The notes: generated by a model from the sequence alone, not told the origin. Positions 25,582-35,362 are shown, counted from the first letter of the stretch. The stretch is 64,000 bases of DNA from Nocardioides daeguensis (GCF_019192965.1 NZ_JAHTKU010000019.1:124001-188000), one strand, 5' to 3'. Numbers and translations are program-made.

Positions 25582-26646
25582 GTGAGCGAGCAGGGGTACG
25601 ACGGCACGCCCGTGGCGGCGCTGCGCCGGATCGCGTTCCTCCTGGAGCGCGGGCGGGCGGACAGCTACAAGGTCAAGGCGTACCGCGGCGCGGCGTCGGC
25701 GATCCTGCCGCTCGACCCCGACGACGTCGCCGCCCGCGCGGCGGCCGGCACGCTGACCGACCTGCCCGGTGTCGGTGCCAGCACCGCCCGGGTCATCGCG
25801 CAGGCGGCGGCCGGGCGGCTGCCGGACAAGCTGGCGCAGGTCGAGGAGCAGTACGGCGCCCCGCTGACCCCCGACGGTGCCGGCAGCGGGCTGCGCGCCC
25901 AGCTGCGCGGTGACCTGCACTCCCACTCGGACTGGTCCGACGGCGGCTCGCCCATCGAGGAGATGGCGATGACGGCGATGGAGCTCGGGCACGACTACCT
26001 CGTGCTCACCGACCACTCGCCCCGGCTCAAGGTCGCCCGCGGGCTCTCGGCGGAGCGCCTGGCCCGCCAGCTGGACGTCGTCGCGGCGGTCAACGACCAC
26101 CTGGGGAACCGCGCGAACCGCGCCTCGCAACCGTTCCGGCTGCTGCGCGGGATCGAGGTCGACATCCTCGACGACGGCTCGCTCGACCAGAGCGAGGAGA
26201 TGCTGGCCCGGCTCGACGTCCGGGTCGCCAGCGTCCACTCCAAGCTCGCGATGGACCCCGAGCCGCTGACCCGGCGGATGGTGGCCGCGGTGCGCAATCC
26301 GTTCACCAACGTGCTCGGCCACTGCACCGGCCGGCTGGTGACCGGCAGCCGCGGCACCCGCCCGGAGTCCCGGTTCGACGCCCGGGCGGTGTTCGAGGCG
26401 TGCGCGCAGGAGGGAGTGGCGGTCGAGATCAACTCCCGCCCGGAGCGACGCGACCCGCCGACCCGGCTGCTGGAGCTGGCTCGCGACATCGGCTGCCTGT
26501 TCTCGATCGACAGCGACGCACACGCGCCCGGACAGCTCGACTACCCGCTGCTCGGCTGCGAGCGGGCGGAGGCCGCGGGCATCGACGCCGACCGGATCGT
26601 GAACACCTGGCCGCTCGAGCGGCTGCTGGAGTGGGCCGCACCCTGA
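25582..26646 (+). CDS. PHP-domain protein with N-terminal helix-hairpin-helix (PolX C-terminal-like)
   Basis: The 354-residue protein has an N-terminal region with SYKVKAYRGAASAI and TDLPGVGASTARVI, like the HhH part of DNA polymerase X. It then has a PHP metal-dependent phosphoesterase domain: RGDLHSHSDWSDGGSPIEEM near residue 112, LVLTDHSP near 142, RGIEVDIL near 193, ASVHSKL near 217, INSRPERRD and DSDAH near 312. It lacks the nucleotidyltransferase domain. GTG 25582 is chosen because AGGAGG lies 6 bases before it. It may act as a 3'-exonuclease or phosphatase on DNA. Confidence 0.87.
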   Translation: MSEQGYDGTPVAALRRIAFLLERGRADSYKVKAYRGAASAILPLDPDDVAARAAAGTLTDLPGVGASTARVIAQAAAGRLPDKLAQVEEQYGAPLTPDGAGSGLRAQLRGDLHSHSDWSDGGSPIEEMAMTAMELGHDYLVLTDHSPRLKVARGLSAERLARQLDVVAAVNDHLGNRANRASQPFRLLRGIEVDILDDGSLDQSEEMLARLDVRVASVHSKLAMDPEPLTRRMVAAVRNPFTNVLGHCTGRLVTGSRGTRPESRFDARAVFEACAQEGVAVEINSRPERRDPPTRLLELARDIGCLFSIDSDAHAPGQLDYPLLGCERAEAAGIDADRIVNTWPLERLLEWAAP

Positions 26647-26693
26647 CCAGCGAGGTCCCACCACTCGAGCCGGGCGCGCCGTAGGGTCGAGAC

Positions 26694-27248
26694 ATGCCCA
26701 CCCCGCGCGTGGAGGTACGACGGTCGGAGCGCCGCCGGCGTACGGTCACGGCCTATCGCGAGGGCGAGACCATCGTGGTCCTCGTGCCCGACAACCTGTC
26801 GGTCACCGAGGAGCGGGCCTGGGTCTCGAAGATGGTCGCCCGGGTCCAGCGCAAGGAGCTGCGGGCAGCGCCGCGGCGCTGGGACGACGAGGACCTGCGG
26901 CGGCGCGCTCAGGAGCTGAGCGACGAGTACCTCGGCGGCCTGGCCGTGCCGGAGTCGATCCGCTGGGTCGGCAACCAGCGGGCCCGGTGGGGCTCCTGCA
27001 CGCCGAAGGACCGCTCGATCCGGCTCTCCGAGCGGCTGCAGCGGATGCCGGAGTGGGTCATCGACTACGTGATCGTGCACGAGCTGGCGCACCTGATCGA
27101 GCCGCACCACGACGAGAGGTTCTGGGGCTGGGTCGCGCACTACCCGGCGGCCGAGAAGGCCAAGGGCTATCTCGCCGGCTGGTCCGACGCCGCCCGGATC
27201 GACCGGCCGCCGTCGGAGCGGATCGTGCCGGGCGAGGACGTCGACTGA
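26694..27248 (+). CDS. YgjP-like (M48-type) zinc metallopeptidase domain protein
   Basis: The 184-residue protein has RWVGNQRARWGSCTPKDRSI near residue 90 and the zinc motif VIVHELAHLIEPHHDERFW near residue 127, as in the YgjP/DUF45 family. It is cytoplasmic, with no signal peptide. The role is unknown. The ATG at 26694 is the first of the conserved frame. It is convergent with the Nudix gene, with which it shares a terminator. Confidence 0.88.
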   Translation: MPTPRVEVRRSERRRRTVTAYREGETIVVLVPDNLSVTEERAWVSKMVARVQRKELRAAPRRWDDEDLRRRAQELSDEYLGGLAVPESIRWVGNQRARWGSCTPKDRSIRLSERLQRMPEWVIDYVIVHELAHLIEPHHDERFWGWVAHYPAAEKAKGYLAGWSDAARIDRPPSERIVPGEDVD

Positions 27249-27311
27249 GCGCACCCCATGCGAACTGGTGGCGATCCGAGGCGATCAACGACCAATCCGC
27301 ATGGGGCGCGC
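27249..27311. terminator. Shared terminator between convergent metallopeptidase and Nudix genes
   Basis: The arms GCGCACCCCATGCG (27249-27262) and CGCATGGGGCGCGC (27298-27311) pair with one mismatch, and the enclosed bases can pair further (ACTGGT with ACCAAT). It fills the whole gap between the two stop codons. Confidence 0.8.
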
Positions 27312-27854
27312 TCAGACCAGGATCGCGCGGGCCCGGTCGATGAGCACGTGCATCGCGGGCTCGAGGTCGGGCAGGGCGTCGAGCGGCCACCAGCGCACGG
27401 CGAGCGACTCGTCGCTGACCACGGCGGTGGCGTCGACCGGAGCGGCGGCGACGTAGCGGACGTCGAGGTGGTTGACCTCGCCGCGCTCGCCGCAGAAGGG
27501 CACCGTGTGCAGGTCGAGCTGGACCGGCTCCGGGTGGAAGGCCAGGTCCGGCAGCCCGCTCTCCTCGTGCGCCTCGCGCAGCGCGACGGCGGCGAGCGTG
27601 GCGTCGCCGTCCTCGCAGTGCCCGCCGAAGTGGAACCAGCGCCCGGCCTTGCGGTGCAGGTTGAGCAGCACCCGCTCGCCGGTGGTGTCGATGACCAGGG
27701 TGCCGGCCGTGACGTGGTCGGGGTACGACGCGCGCCGCATCCCGTCCGGCGCCGACTCCAGGTGGGCGACGTAGCGCTCGCGCAGGGCGTCCTGGCCGGC
27801 ATCGGGCGCGGGCCAGTTGCGGAGCACGGCCAGCGCGTCGGCGTGGAGCGTCAC
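27312..27854 (-). CDS. Nudix hydrolase
   Basis: The 180-residue protein has VTAGTLVIDTTGERVLLNLH and a Nudix box in GGHCEDGDATLAAVALRE followed by AHEESGL near residue 80. It then has NHLDVRYVAAAP and ESLAVRWWPLDALPDL, typical of small Nudix enzymes acting on nucleotide diphosphates. The start is GTG 27854, overlapping the stop of the upstream gene (GTGA), so translation is coupled. Confidence 0.88.
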   Translation of the reverse strand: MTLHADALAVLRNWPAPDAGQDALRERYVAHLESAPDGMRRASYPDHVTAGTLVIDTTGERVLLNLHRKAGRWFHFGGHCEDGDATLAAVALREAHEESGLPDLAFHPEPVQLDLHTVPFCGERGEVNHLDVRYVAAAPVDATAVVSDESLAVRWWPLDALPDLEPAMHVLIDRARAILV

Positions 27855-29200
27855 TCGGTCGGGGAGTCGGGGGAGTCGGGAGCAGCGGGGGAGTCGGGGC
27901 CGTCGAGGAGCTTGCGCAGCTCGGCGTCGAACTCCTCCTCGCTCAGCGTCTCCGGGTGGGTGGCCTCGGAGCGGAAGGACAGCGGGTCGTCGAGGTCGGC
28001 CGCGGTCGGGAGCAGGTCGGGGTGCATCCACACGCCGTCACGGGCCTCCTGGCCGGACCGGGTGCGTAGGCCGCCCCACAGCGTGGACGCGTCGCGCAGC
28101 CGGCGCGGGCGCAGCTCGAGGCCCACCAGGGCGGCGAAGGTCTGCTCGGCGGGGCCGCCGGCCGCACGACGGCGGCGAACCGCCTCACGCAGCTTGGCCG
28201 CCGCCGGCATCCGCTCGGCCGTGGCCTGGCCGACGACCTCGTCGACCCAGCCCTCGACCAGCGCGAGCGCGATCTCGAGCCGGGACAGGGCAGCGGTCTG
28301 CGCCTCGGTCTGCGGCGGGTCGAACAGGCCGCCCTCGAGCAGGCCCTGCATCGCTTCGAGGTTGGTCGGGTCGATGCCGCGCAGCTGCTCCTGCACCCGG
28401 TCCTGGATCTGCTGGACGTTGACCTCCAGGCCGCGGGCGTAGTCGGTCACGGCGCCGATCAGGTGCTCGCGCAGCCACGGCACGTGGGCGAACAGCCGTT
28501 GGTGGGCGGCCTCACGCAGCGCGAGGTAGAGCACGACGTCGTCCTCGGTGACGTCGAGGCCCTCGGCGAACGCGCGGACGTTGGTCATCACCAGCGCGGC
28601 CTTGCCGGCGGCGCCGAGCGGGAGGCCGATGTCGGAGGCGGTGAGCACCTCGCCGGCGAGCGCACCGAGACCCTGCCCGATCTGCATCGCCATCATCCCG
28701 CCGACCGCCTGGCCGATGATGCCGACCAACGGACCGGCCGCCGCCCTCATCTCCTCGGGGAGGCCGCTGGACAGGCCGGTCACGGATCGGGCCGCGACGG
28801 GCTCGACCAGCACCTGCCACACCGGCTGGGTCTCCACCAGCCACTCGGCGCGGCTCCAGGCGGCCGTCGTACCGACACCGGAGGGGAAGCCGGTGGCGGT
28901 GTCGAGCCAGTGGTCGGCGAGACGGACGGCGTCGGCCACGCGGTCCTGGTCGCGCTGCGTGGGGGAGGGGTCCGGCTCCTGGGCCACGGCCTTGCGGGCC
29001 ACGTCGTTGGCGGCGGCCCAGTTCAGCGGGCCGTCGTGGGGCTGCATCAGCGACTGCAGCTGCTGGAAGAACGCCATCCCGCCCCCGGCGCCACCGGGGA
29101 AGGCGCCGCCGGGGAAGGCGCCGCCCAGGGCGCCGAAGATCTGCTCGAACGGCGTGCCCTTGAACGGGTTCGGCTGGTCGTCGCCCGGGTTGTCGGTCAT
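27851..29200 (-). CDS. DUF2342 (TIGR03624-type) zinc-dependent metalloprotease-like protein
   Basis: The 449-residue protein starts MTDNPGDDQPNPFKGTPFEQ, a Gly/Pro-rich head, then a helical core. VLYLALREAAHQRLFAHVPW near residue 228 has the conserved H-x-x-x-H-like motif of the family. It ends in an acidic tail. This actinobacterial family has no settled function (Rv3195 at the same map position). The start is ATG 29200. Confidence 0.85.
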   Translation of the reverse strand: MTDNPGDDQPNPFKGTPFEQIFGALGGAFPGGAFPGGAGGGMAFFQQLQSLMQPHDGPLNWAAANDVARKAVAQEPDPSPTQRDQDRVADAVRLADHWLDTATGFPSGVGTTAAWSRAEWLVETQPVWQVLVEPVAARSVTGLSSGLPEEMRAAAGPLVGIIGQAVGGMMAMQIGQGLGALAGEVLTASDIGLPLGAAGKAALVMTNVRAFAEGLDVTEDDVVLYLALREAAHQRLFAHVPWLREHLIGAVTDYARGLEVNVQQIQDRVQEQLRGIDPTNLEAMQGLLEGGLFDPPQTEAQTAALSRLEIALALVEGWVDEVVGQATAERMPAAAKLREAVRRRRAAGGPAEQTFAALVGLELRPRRLRDASTLWGGLRTRSGQEARDGVWMHPDLLPTAADLDDPLSFRSEATHPETLSEEEFDAELRKLLDGPDSPAAPDSPDSPTE

Positions 29201-29283
29201 GAGGCAAAACTACGCCCGATCCACAACCGGGAGTCCCGGGGACGGCCCTGAGCCGACCCCGACCTGACCCTAGAGTGGGCCGC

Positions 29284-29712
29284 ATGACGAACCCCGCCGT
29301 GCGCCTCGTGGCGATCTCGGACCAGCCGCTCTCGGTCAGCGAGGTCCTCGACAGCCTCGACGACGCGGCGTCGGGCGGGCTGGTGCTGTTCGTCGGCCGG
29401 GTCCGTGACCACGACCGCGGGCAGGGCGTCACCGGGTTGTCGTACTCCGCGCACCCCTCGGCGCTCGAGCGGCTCCAGGACGTGTGCGAGCGGGTCGCGG
29501 AGGCGTACGACGTCACCGGGGTCGCCGCCGTGCACCGCGTCGGCGACCTCGACATCGGCGACCTCGCGGTCGTCGTCGCGACCACGGCCGGCCACCGCGG
29601 CTCGTCGTTCGAGGCCAGCCGGGCGCTGATCGACACGCTCAAGGCGGAGGTCCCGATCTGGAAGCACCAGCGGTTCACCGACGGCTCCGACGAGTGGGTC
29701 GGATCGCCGTAG
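29284..29712 (+). CDS. moaE: Molybdopterin synthase catalytic subunit MoaE
   Basis: The 142-residue protein has GGLVLFVGRVRDHDRGQGVT near residue 31, AVHRVGDLDIGDLAVVVA near 84, and the catalytic stretch KAEVPIWKHQRF near 120. MoaE works with the sulfur carrier MoaD to add the dithiolene to precursor Z. MoaD is not in this window, but MoeZ (6594-7802) could load it. The start is ATG 29284, divergent from the DUF2342 gene. Confidence 0.92.
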   Translation: MTNPAVRLVAISDQPLSVSEVLDSLDDAASGGLVLFVGRVRDHDRGQGVTGLSYSAHPSALERLQDVCERVAEAYDVTGVAAVHRVGDLDIGDLAVVVATTAGHRGSSFEASRALIDTLKAEVPIWKHQRFTDGSDEWVGSP

Positions 29713-29762
29713 GCGCGCGTGTCCTGACCGGACCGCGACCGGGACCGACCTACCCTCGTGGA

Positions 29763-30107
29763 GTGGAGATCTTGTTCTGGCTGCTGCCGGCCGCCGTGCT
29801 CACCCTCGCCTCGATGGCGTGGGTCGCGTGGTGGGGTCGGGAGGGCCGGGGCGAGGTCGACCGCGAGACCGCGGCGCGGCGCCTCGGCGAGGCGCTGACC
29901 CGCGAACAGCGCTCCCGCCCCGGGTACGCCGTCCCCGAGCGGGCCCCGGACCGGCACACCGGCGTCGCCCTGCGGGCGTCGCAGACCCGGCCCTCGGTCA
30001 TCGCCGGCGAGGCGGCGCACGCGCCCGCGGCCGAAGCGGCGGCGGCGGTCGTGGTGGACGGGCCGGACGAGGCGCCGGGCGCCACGGGTGACCGGCGCGC
30101 GTCCTGA
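29763..30107 (+). CDS. Single-pass membrane protein, hypothetical
   Basis: The 114-residue protein begins with one membrane helix (MEILFWLLPAAVLTLASMAW) followed by a basic cytoplasmic stretch (REGRGEVDRETAARRLGEAL) and an Ala/Pro-rich tail. The family is unknown to me. It starts with GTG 29763, 51 bases after moaE, and is 27 bases before the PDZ-Lon gene, so it probably belongs to that transcript. Confidence 0.65.
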   Translation: MEILFWLLPAAVLTLASMAWVAWWGREGRGEVDRETAARRLGEALTREQRSRPGYAVPERAPDRHTGVALRASQTRPSVIAGEAAHAPAAEAAAAVVVDGPDEAPGATGDRRAS

Positions 30108-30134
30108 CTTGCCGCGTCTGAGAAGGTAGGCGCC

Positions 30135-31172
30135 ATGAGCCAGCGCCTGATCGCCGCGTGCATCGCGGCACCGTTGGTGCTGATCCTCGGCGGCATCGCC
30201 CTCGTCGTGCCGCTGCCGTACGCGTCCTACAGCCCGGGGCCGACCTACGACATCCTCGGCAAGGACGACAACCAGGCCGAGGTCGTCCAGGTCGACGGGC
30301 ACGAGGCTTACTACGACAAGGGTCAGATCCGGTTCACCACGGTGGTCGCCTCGTCGTACGGGCAGAAGCTGTCGCTCGGTGAGGCGCTGGCGCGCTGGGT
30401 GGACCCCGACAAGGCGGTGCTGCCGTACGACGTCGTGCACCCGCCGGAGGTCTCCCAGGCCGACGAGAAGGCCGAGGGTGCGGTCCAGATGACCACGTCG
30501 CAGGACGTGGCGAAGGCCGTCGCGATGGCCGAGCTGGGCCTCGACGTCCCGACCGCGGTGCAGGTCGCGATGGTCGACGAGGAGGGTCCGGCGAAGGACA
30601 AGCTGCTCGTCCGCGACGTCTTCAAGGAGGTCGACGGCGAGCCGGTCACGAACGCCGACCAGATCATCGCCGCCGTGCGCAAGCACGACGACGGCTCGCT
30701 GGTGGAGTTCCGGATCCTGCGCGACAAGCGGGAGCTGACCGTGCGGATCAAGCCGAAGCAGATCGACGGCAAGCCGCGCGTCGGCGTGTCGCTGGGACTG
30801 GGCTACGAGTTCCCGTTCACGGTCAACCTGCGCGTCGACCCGATGGTCGGCGGGCCGAGCGCCGGGCTGATGTTCTCGCTCGCCATCTACGACACCCTCA
30901 CCCCGGGATCGCTGACGGGCGGCGCCACCATCGCCGGGACCGGTGAGCTCGGCACCGACGGGGCGGTCGGGCCGATCGGCGGCATCGAGCAGAAGATCGC
31001 CGGCGCGCAGGAAGCGGGCGCGAAGCTGTTCTTCGTCCCGAAGGACAACTGCGCCGACGTCAAGGGCCTCGACCCGGACCTGCGCCTGGTGAAGGCGACC
31101 ACGATGCACGAGGCACGCCTCGCGCTGGAGAAGTGGGTCGGCGACCACGACGCCGCCCTGCCCACCTGCTGA
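30135..31172 (+). CDS. Membrane-anchored PDZ-Lon (YlbL-type) protease
   Basis: The 345-residue protein has an N-terminal membrane anchor (APLVLILGGIALVVPLPY), then PDZ (LLVRDVFKEVDGEPVTNADQ near residue 156) and a Lon-type S16 catalytic domain. The Ser is in GGPSAGLMFSLA near residue 240, and the Lys is in GPIGGIEQKIAGAQEAGAKL near 282. This is the Rv3194c-like protein of actinobacteria. It acts outside the membrane, and its substrates are unknown. It is followed by a PPA1309 gene and UPF0182. Confidence 0.9.
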   Translation: MSQRLIAACIAAPLVLILGGIALVVPLPYASYSPGPTYDILGKDDNQAEVVQVDGHEAYYDKGQIRFTTVVASSYGQKLSLGEALARWVDPDKAVLPYDVVHPPEVSQADEKAEGAVQMTTSQDVAKAVAMAELGLDVPTAVQVAMVDEEGPAKDKLLVRDVFKEVDGEPVTNADQIIAAVRKHDDGSLVEFRILRDKRELTVRIKPKQIDGKPRVGVSLGLGYEFPFTVNLRVDPMVGGPSAGLMFSLAIYDTLTPGSLTGGATIAGTGELGTDGAVGPIGGIEQKIAGAQEAGAKLFFVPKDNCADVKGLDPDLRLVKATTMHEARLALEKWVGDHDAALPTC

Positions 31173-31191
31173 CGGAGTACAAGGACGACCG

Positions 31192-31752
31192 ATGGACTAC
31201 GAACTGGACGTCGACCCGGCCCTGGCCGCCGCGGTGCTCGAGATCGAGGGCCACCACGCCCGGGCGGGCTGGGACCAGCCGGCCCGGCTCTACGCCCTCG
31301 TCGACACGGCCCGGCTGGTGGCCCAGGAGCCCGGCCTGGCCGCCCAGCTCGGCCTGGACGCGCCGGCCGAGCAGGGCTCGCTGACGCCCGTCGAGCAGGA
31401 CGACCTGCCGAGCGGGCAGCAGCTGGAGGAGGTGCTTCCCGGCATCCAGTGGCCCGACGTGGTGGCCGGGTGCGCGGCCGTGGTCGAGCGCCTCGTGCTC
31501 CCGCCGGCCGCCGACGGGCAGGTCCCGGACGACCCGGCGGCCGCGGCGGAGTTCGCCCGCGAGCACCCCGACGCCGAGGAGGTCCGCATCGTCGCCGGCG
31601 TCACCCGGCACGGTGCGAGCTACTGCGCGCTGCGGATGCGCAGCGAAGACGAGGACATGGCCGTGATGGGCGGCAACGACCTGGTGCCCGGGCTCCTCGA
31701 GCTGCTGCGCGCCACCCTGCTCGAGGACGCGGAGGACCAGACCGATGAGTGA
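31192..31752 (+). CDS. PPA1309 family protein
   Basis: The 186-residue protein has ALAAAVLEIEGHHARAGWDQ, then LYALVDTARL near the N-terminus, and ends in GNDLVPGLLELLRATLLED, which fits the PPA1309 family of actinobacteria. The function is unknown. It is soluble and acidic. It overlaps the UPF0182 start by 8 bases, and the two are usually neighbours. Confidence 0.82.
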   Translation: MDYELDVDPALAAAVLEIEGHHARAGWDQPARLYALVDTARLVAQEPGLAAQLGLDAPAEQGSLTPVEQDDLPSGQQLEEVLPGIQWPDVVAGCAAVVERLVLPPAADGQVPDDPAAAAEFAREHPDAEEVRIVAGVTRHGASYCALRMRSEDEDMAVMGGNDLVPGLLELLRATLLEDAEDQTDE

Positions 31753-34717
31753 GCTGTTCGACGAGGAGCCGGAGCGCCCCGCACCCGAGCGCCCCGGCCG
31801 CCGTACCCGCGCCCTGGTCATCACCGGTGTGGTGCTGATCGTCGGGTTCTTCCTGCTCAGCGCCTTCGCGGGGATCTACACCGACCGGCTCTGGTACAAG
31901 GAGGTCGGCTTCGGCGAGGTCTTCAGCACCATGCTGTGGACCCGGATCGGCCTGTTCCTCACGTTCGGTGCGGTGATGGGCGGGGTCGTGGCGCTCAACA
32001 TGTACCTCGCGTTCCGGTTCCGGCCGATGTTCCTCATGGCCGGTCCCGACGGCGTCGACCGCTACCGCGACGCGGTCACCCCGATCCGCGGCTGGCTGCT
32101 CGCCGGCGTCGGCGTCGTCGTCGGCCTCTTCGCCGGCACCTCGGCGATCGGCCAGTGGCGCACCTTCCTGCTGTGGCGCAACTCCGTCGACTGGGGCCGC
32201 AAGGACGCCTACTTCAACAAGGACATCGGGTTCTACGTCTTCGACCTGCCGTGGTGGAACTTCGTCATCGACTTCGTGATGGCCGTGGCCATCGTGTCGA
32301 TCATCGGCACCGCCATCGTCCACTACCTGTACGGCGGCATCCGGCTCCAGGCCGCCCACGACCGGTTCTCCGGGGCCGCGCAGGTCCAGCTCTCGGTGCT
32401 CCTCGGCGCATTCGTGCTGATGAAGTCGCTCGACTACTACCTCGACCGCTTCGACCTCGTCACCGACGACCACCGCCTGTTCACCGGCATGAACTACGCC
32501 GGTGAGAACGCGATGCTCCCGGCCCGCAACATCCTCGTCGGCGTCGCGCTGATCTGCGCCGTGCTGTTCTTCCTCAACGTGTGGCGCAAGACCTGGCAGC
32601 TGCCGTCGGTCGGCCTCGCCCTGCTCGCGCTGTCGGCCGTGCTGCTCGGCATGATCTGGCCCGCCATCGTGCAGAACTTCCAGGTCAAGCCGTCGGAGGC
32701 CGACAAGGAGAACAGCTACATCAAGGCCAACATCGACGCGACGCGCGAGGCCTACGGGCTCAGCGGCGTGGAGAGCGAGCGCTACGAAGGCACGCCGGTC
32801 GGCGACACCACGCAGGCCGAGGGAAGCACCGTGCTCGGCCAGCTGACGACGACGCCGGTCGTCGACCCGCAGCAGGTGCGCGACACCTTCCAGCAGCGCC
32901 AGCAGGTCCGCGCCTACTACTCGGTCGCCTCCGTCCTCGACGTCGACCGGTACACCATCGACGGCCAGGAGGTCCCGCTCGTGCTCGGCGTGCGCGAGCT
33001 CGACCAGTCGGGCATCAACTCCTCGGACCAGAACTGGTCGAACCTGCACACCGTGTACACGCACGGGGAGGGCCTGATCGCGGCGTACGCGAACCGGATC
33101 TCCGACAGCGAGGTCAACGGCCGCATCGTGTGGGCCGAGGGGATCAGCGGTGCGAGCTCCAGCGGTGCGAGCGACCTGACCAAGAGCGAGGAGTTCGAGC
33201 AGCGGATCTACTTCGGCGAGCAGAGCCCGACGTACTCCGTGGTCGGGAAGGCGAGCGGCAAGTCCAACGACGTCGAGCTCGGCCTCGCCGACACCGACAG
33301 CGACGTGGGCGACCAGCGCACGACCTATGACGGCTCGGGCGGGGTGCCGGTCGGCAGCACCTTCAACCAGCTGATGTACGCCATCAAGTTCGGTGAGCCG
33401 AACTTCCTGCTTTCGGGTCGGGTCAACGCCAACTCGAAGGTGCTCTACAACCGCACGCCCGCCGAGCGGGTCGAGAAGGTCGCGCCGTGGCTCACGGTCG
33501 ACGGCGACCCGTACCCGGCGGTCGTGGACGGCAAGATCGTGTGGATCCTCGACGGCTACACCACCACCGACCGCTACCCGAACTCGCAGCGGGAGTCGTT
33601 CGCCTCGATGATCGACGACTCGCTGCAGCAGGACACCGGGCTGCAGACGATCCCCACCGACGAGATCAACTACATGCGCTCGGCCGTGAAGGCGACGGTG
33701 GACGCCTACGACGGGACCGTCACGCTCTACCAGTGGGACGAGAAGGACCCGATCCTCAAGACGTGGATGAAGACCTTCCCCGGGTCGGTGACGCCGAGCA
33801 GCCAGATCCCGGCCGAGCTCAAGAGCCACCTGCGCTACCCCGAGGACCTGTTCAAGGTGCAGCGCTACCAGCTCGCGAAGTACCACGTCACCGACGCCGG
33901 TGAGTTCTACAACGCCAACAACCGGTGGGAGGTGCCCGAGGACCCGAACGCCACGCGCCAGGTATTCCAGCCGCCGTACCGGCTGTTCTCGACCGGCATC
34001 GACGGCACCAACGACTGGTCGCTGACCTCGGTGTTCGTGCCGCGCGGCAAGGGCACGCTGGCGTCGTACCTGCAGGTGAACTCGGACGCGAACTCGTCGA
34101 CCTTCGGCAAGCTGCGCCTGCTCGAGATGACCGACGCGAACACCCCCGGTCCCGGTCAGGTCGCCAACCAGATGCAGCAGGAGAAGGAGGTCGTCGACGC
34201 GCTGACGCCCTACCGCGTGCAGGGGGCGACGCCGCCGCGCTTCGGCAACCTGCTGACGCTGCCGGTGTCGGGTGGTCTGATCTACATCCAGCCGGTGTAC
34301 GCCGTGCGTACGTCGGGGGCGTCGGCGTTCCCGATCCTGCAGTTCGTCATCGTGAAGTACGGCGAGAAGGTCGGCATCGCCCAGAACCTGCCGTCCGCCC
34401 TGGCCGACGCGCTGGGAGTGGACCTCGGCACGGGACAGCCCACCCCGGAGACGCCGGAGCCGGGCACGCCGGAGCCCGGCACGCCGGAGGAGCCCACGGG
34501 CACGCTGGACGAGCAGATCGCGGCCGCCCTGCGCGACGCGGACGCCGCGTTCAAGGCGGCCGCCAAGGCCCAGGCCGAGAACGACACCGCTGAGTGGGCG
34601 CGCCAGCTCGACCTCGCCCAGGCGGCGGTGGAGAAGGCCGTGAAGCTCGCCGGCGAGCGCGACAAGGCGGCGGAGGGGGCCGGAAAGGCGGCCGAGGAGG
34701 AGACCAGCAAGCAGTAG
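31745..34717 (+). CDS. UPF0182 family large membrane protein
   Basis: The 990-residue protein has about seven membrane helices in the first 310 residues (for example VITGVVLIVGFFLLSAFAGI and FVIDFVMAVAIVSIIGTAIV), then a large outer part. ADKENSYIKANIDATREAYG near residue 318 and YPEDLFKVQRYQLAKYHV near 698 are hallmarks of UPF0182 (Rv3193c). The tail has PETPEPGTPEPGTPEEPTG repeats and a charged Ala/Lys-rich helix. The function is unknown. Confidence 0.93.
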   Translation: MSELFDEEPERPAPERPGRRTRALVITGVVLIVGFFLLSAFAGIYTDRLWYKEVGFGEVFSTMLWTRIGLFLTFGAVMGGVVALNMYLAFRFRPMFLMAGPDGVDRYRDAVTPIRGWLLAGVGVVVGLFAGTSAIGQWRTFLLWRNSVDWGRKDAYFNKDIGFYVFDLPWWNFVIDFVMAVAIVSIIGTAIVHYLYGGIRLQAAHDRFSGAAQVQLSVLLGAFVLMKSLDYYLDRFDLVTDDHRLFTGMNYAGENAMLPARNILVGVALICAVLFFLNVWRKTWQLPSVGLALLALSAVLLGMIWPAIVQNFQVKPSEADKENSYIKANIDATREAYGLSGVESERYEGTPVGDTTQAEGSTVLGQLTTTPVVDPQQVRDTFQQRQQVRAYYSVASVLDVDRYTIDGQEVPLVLGVRELDQSGINSSDQNWSNLHTVYTHGEGLIAAYANRISDSEVNGRIVWAEGISGASSSGASDLTKSEEFEQRIYFGEQSPTYSVVGKASGKSNDVELGLADTDSDVGDQRTTYDGSGGVPVGSTFNQLMYAIKFGEPNFLLSGRVNANSKVLYNRTPAERVEKVAPWLTVDGDPYPAVVDGKIVWILDGYTTTDRYPNSQRESFASMIDDSLQQDTGLQTIPTDEINYMRSAVKATVDAYDGTVTLYQWDEKDPILKTWMKTFPGSVTPSSQIPAELKSHLRYPEDLFKVQRYQLAKYHVTDAGEFYNANNRWEVPEDPNATRQVFQPPYRLFSTGIDGTNDWSLTSVFVPRGKGTLASYLQVNSDANSSTFGKLRLLEMTDANTPGPGQVANQMQQEKEVVDALTPYRVQGATPPRFGNLLTLPVSGGLIYIQPVYAVRTSGASAFPILQFVIVKYGEKVGIAQNLPSALADALGVDLGTGQPTPETPEPGTPEPGTPEEPTGTLDEQIAAALRDADAAFKAAAKAQAENDTAEWARQLDLAQAAVEKAVKLAGERDKAAEGAGKAAEEETSKQ

Positions 34718-34735
34718 CTGCGGCATCATCGCCGC

Positions 34736-35362
34736 ATGCTGCTCGCCCTCGACCTGGTCGGGATCTTCGTCTTCGCGGTCTCCGGCGGCCTGGTGGCCGT
34801 GCGCAACCAGCTCGACATCGTCGGGGTCGTCGTCCTTGCGATGGCGACGGGCCTGGGTGGCGGGATCATCCGTGACGTCGTCATCGGCGCGGTGCCGCCG
34901 CCCGCCGTCGCCGACTGGCGCTACCTGCTCGTCCCGGTCGTCGGCGGCCTGGTCACCTTCTGGCTGCATCCTGCGGTCGGCCGGCTGGAGCGTGTCATCA
35001 ACGTCTTCGACGCCTTCGGTCTCGGCCTCTTCTGCGTCGCCGGGGCCCTCAAGGCCCAGGAGTACGGGCTGGGCCCGGCGCCGTCCGCCGCCCTCGGCAT
35101 GGTCACCGGCGTCGGCGGCGGCATCATCCGTGACCTCCTCGCCGGCCGCGTCCCGGTGATCTTCCGCTACGGCGAGCTCTACGCGATCCCCGCCCTCGCC
35201 GGTGCCGCGATCGCGGCGACCGGCGCCGAGCTCGGCGTGGCCCACGGGGTGCTCCTCGCGCCGGCCGCCCTGGTCACCATCGGGTGGCGGCTGGTCGCCG
35301 TACGCCGTGGCTGGCGCGCCCCCGTCCCGCGCCTGGGACCGCCGCCCCCGTCGTCCTCGTGA
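34736..35362 (+). CDS. TRIC-like (UPF0126/YadS-type) membrane channel protein
   Basis: The 208-residue protein has about seven membrane helices and an internal duplication, each half holding GLGGGIIRDVVIG (near residue 38) or GVGGGIIRDLLAG (near residue 123). This is the pattern of prokaryotic TRIC/UPF0126 cation channels. The start is ATG 34736, 18 bases after the UPF0182 stop. It is the last chromosomal gene before the integrated element. Confidence 0.87.
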   Translation: MLLALDLVGIFVFAVSGGLVAVRNQLDIVGVVVLAMATGLGGGIIRDVVIGAVPPPAVADWRYLLVPVVGGLVTFWLHPAVGRLERVINVFDAFGLGLFCVAGALKAQEYGLGPAPSAALGMVTGVGGGIIRDLLAGRVPVIFRYGELYAIPALAGAAIAATGAELGVAHGVLLAPAALVTIGWRLVAVRRGWRAPVPRLGPPPPSSS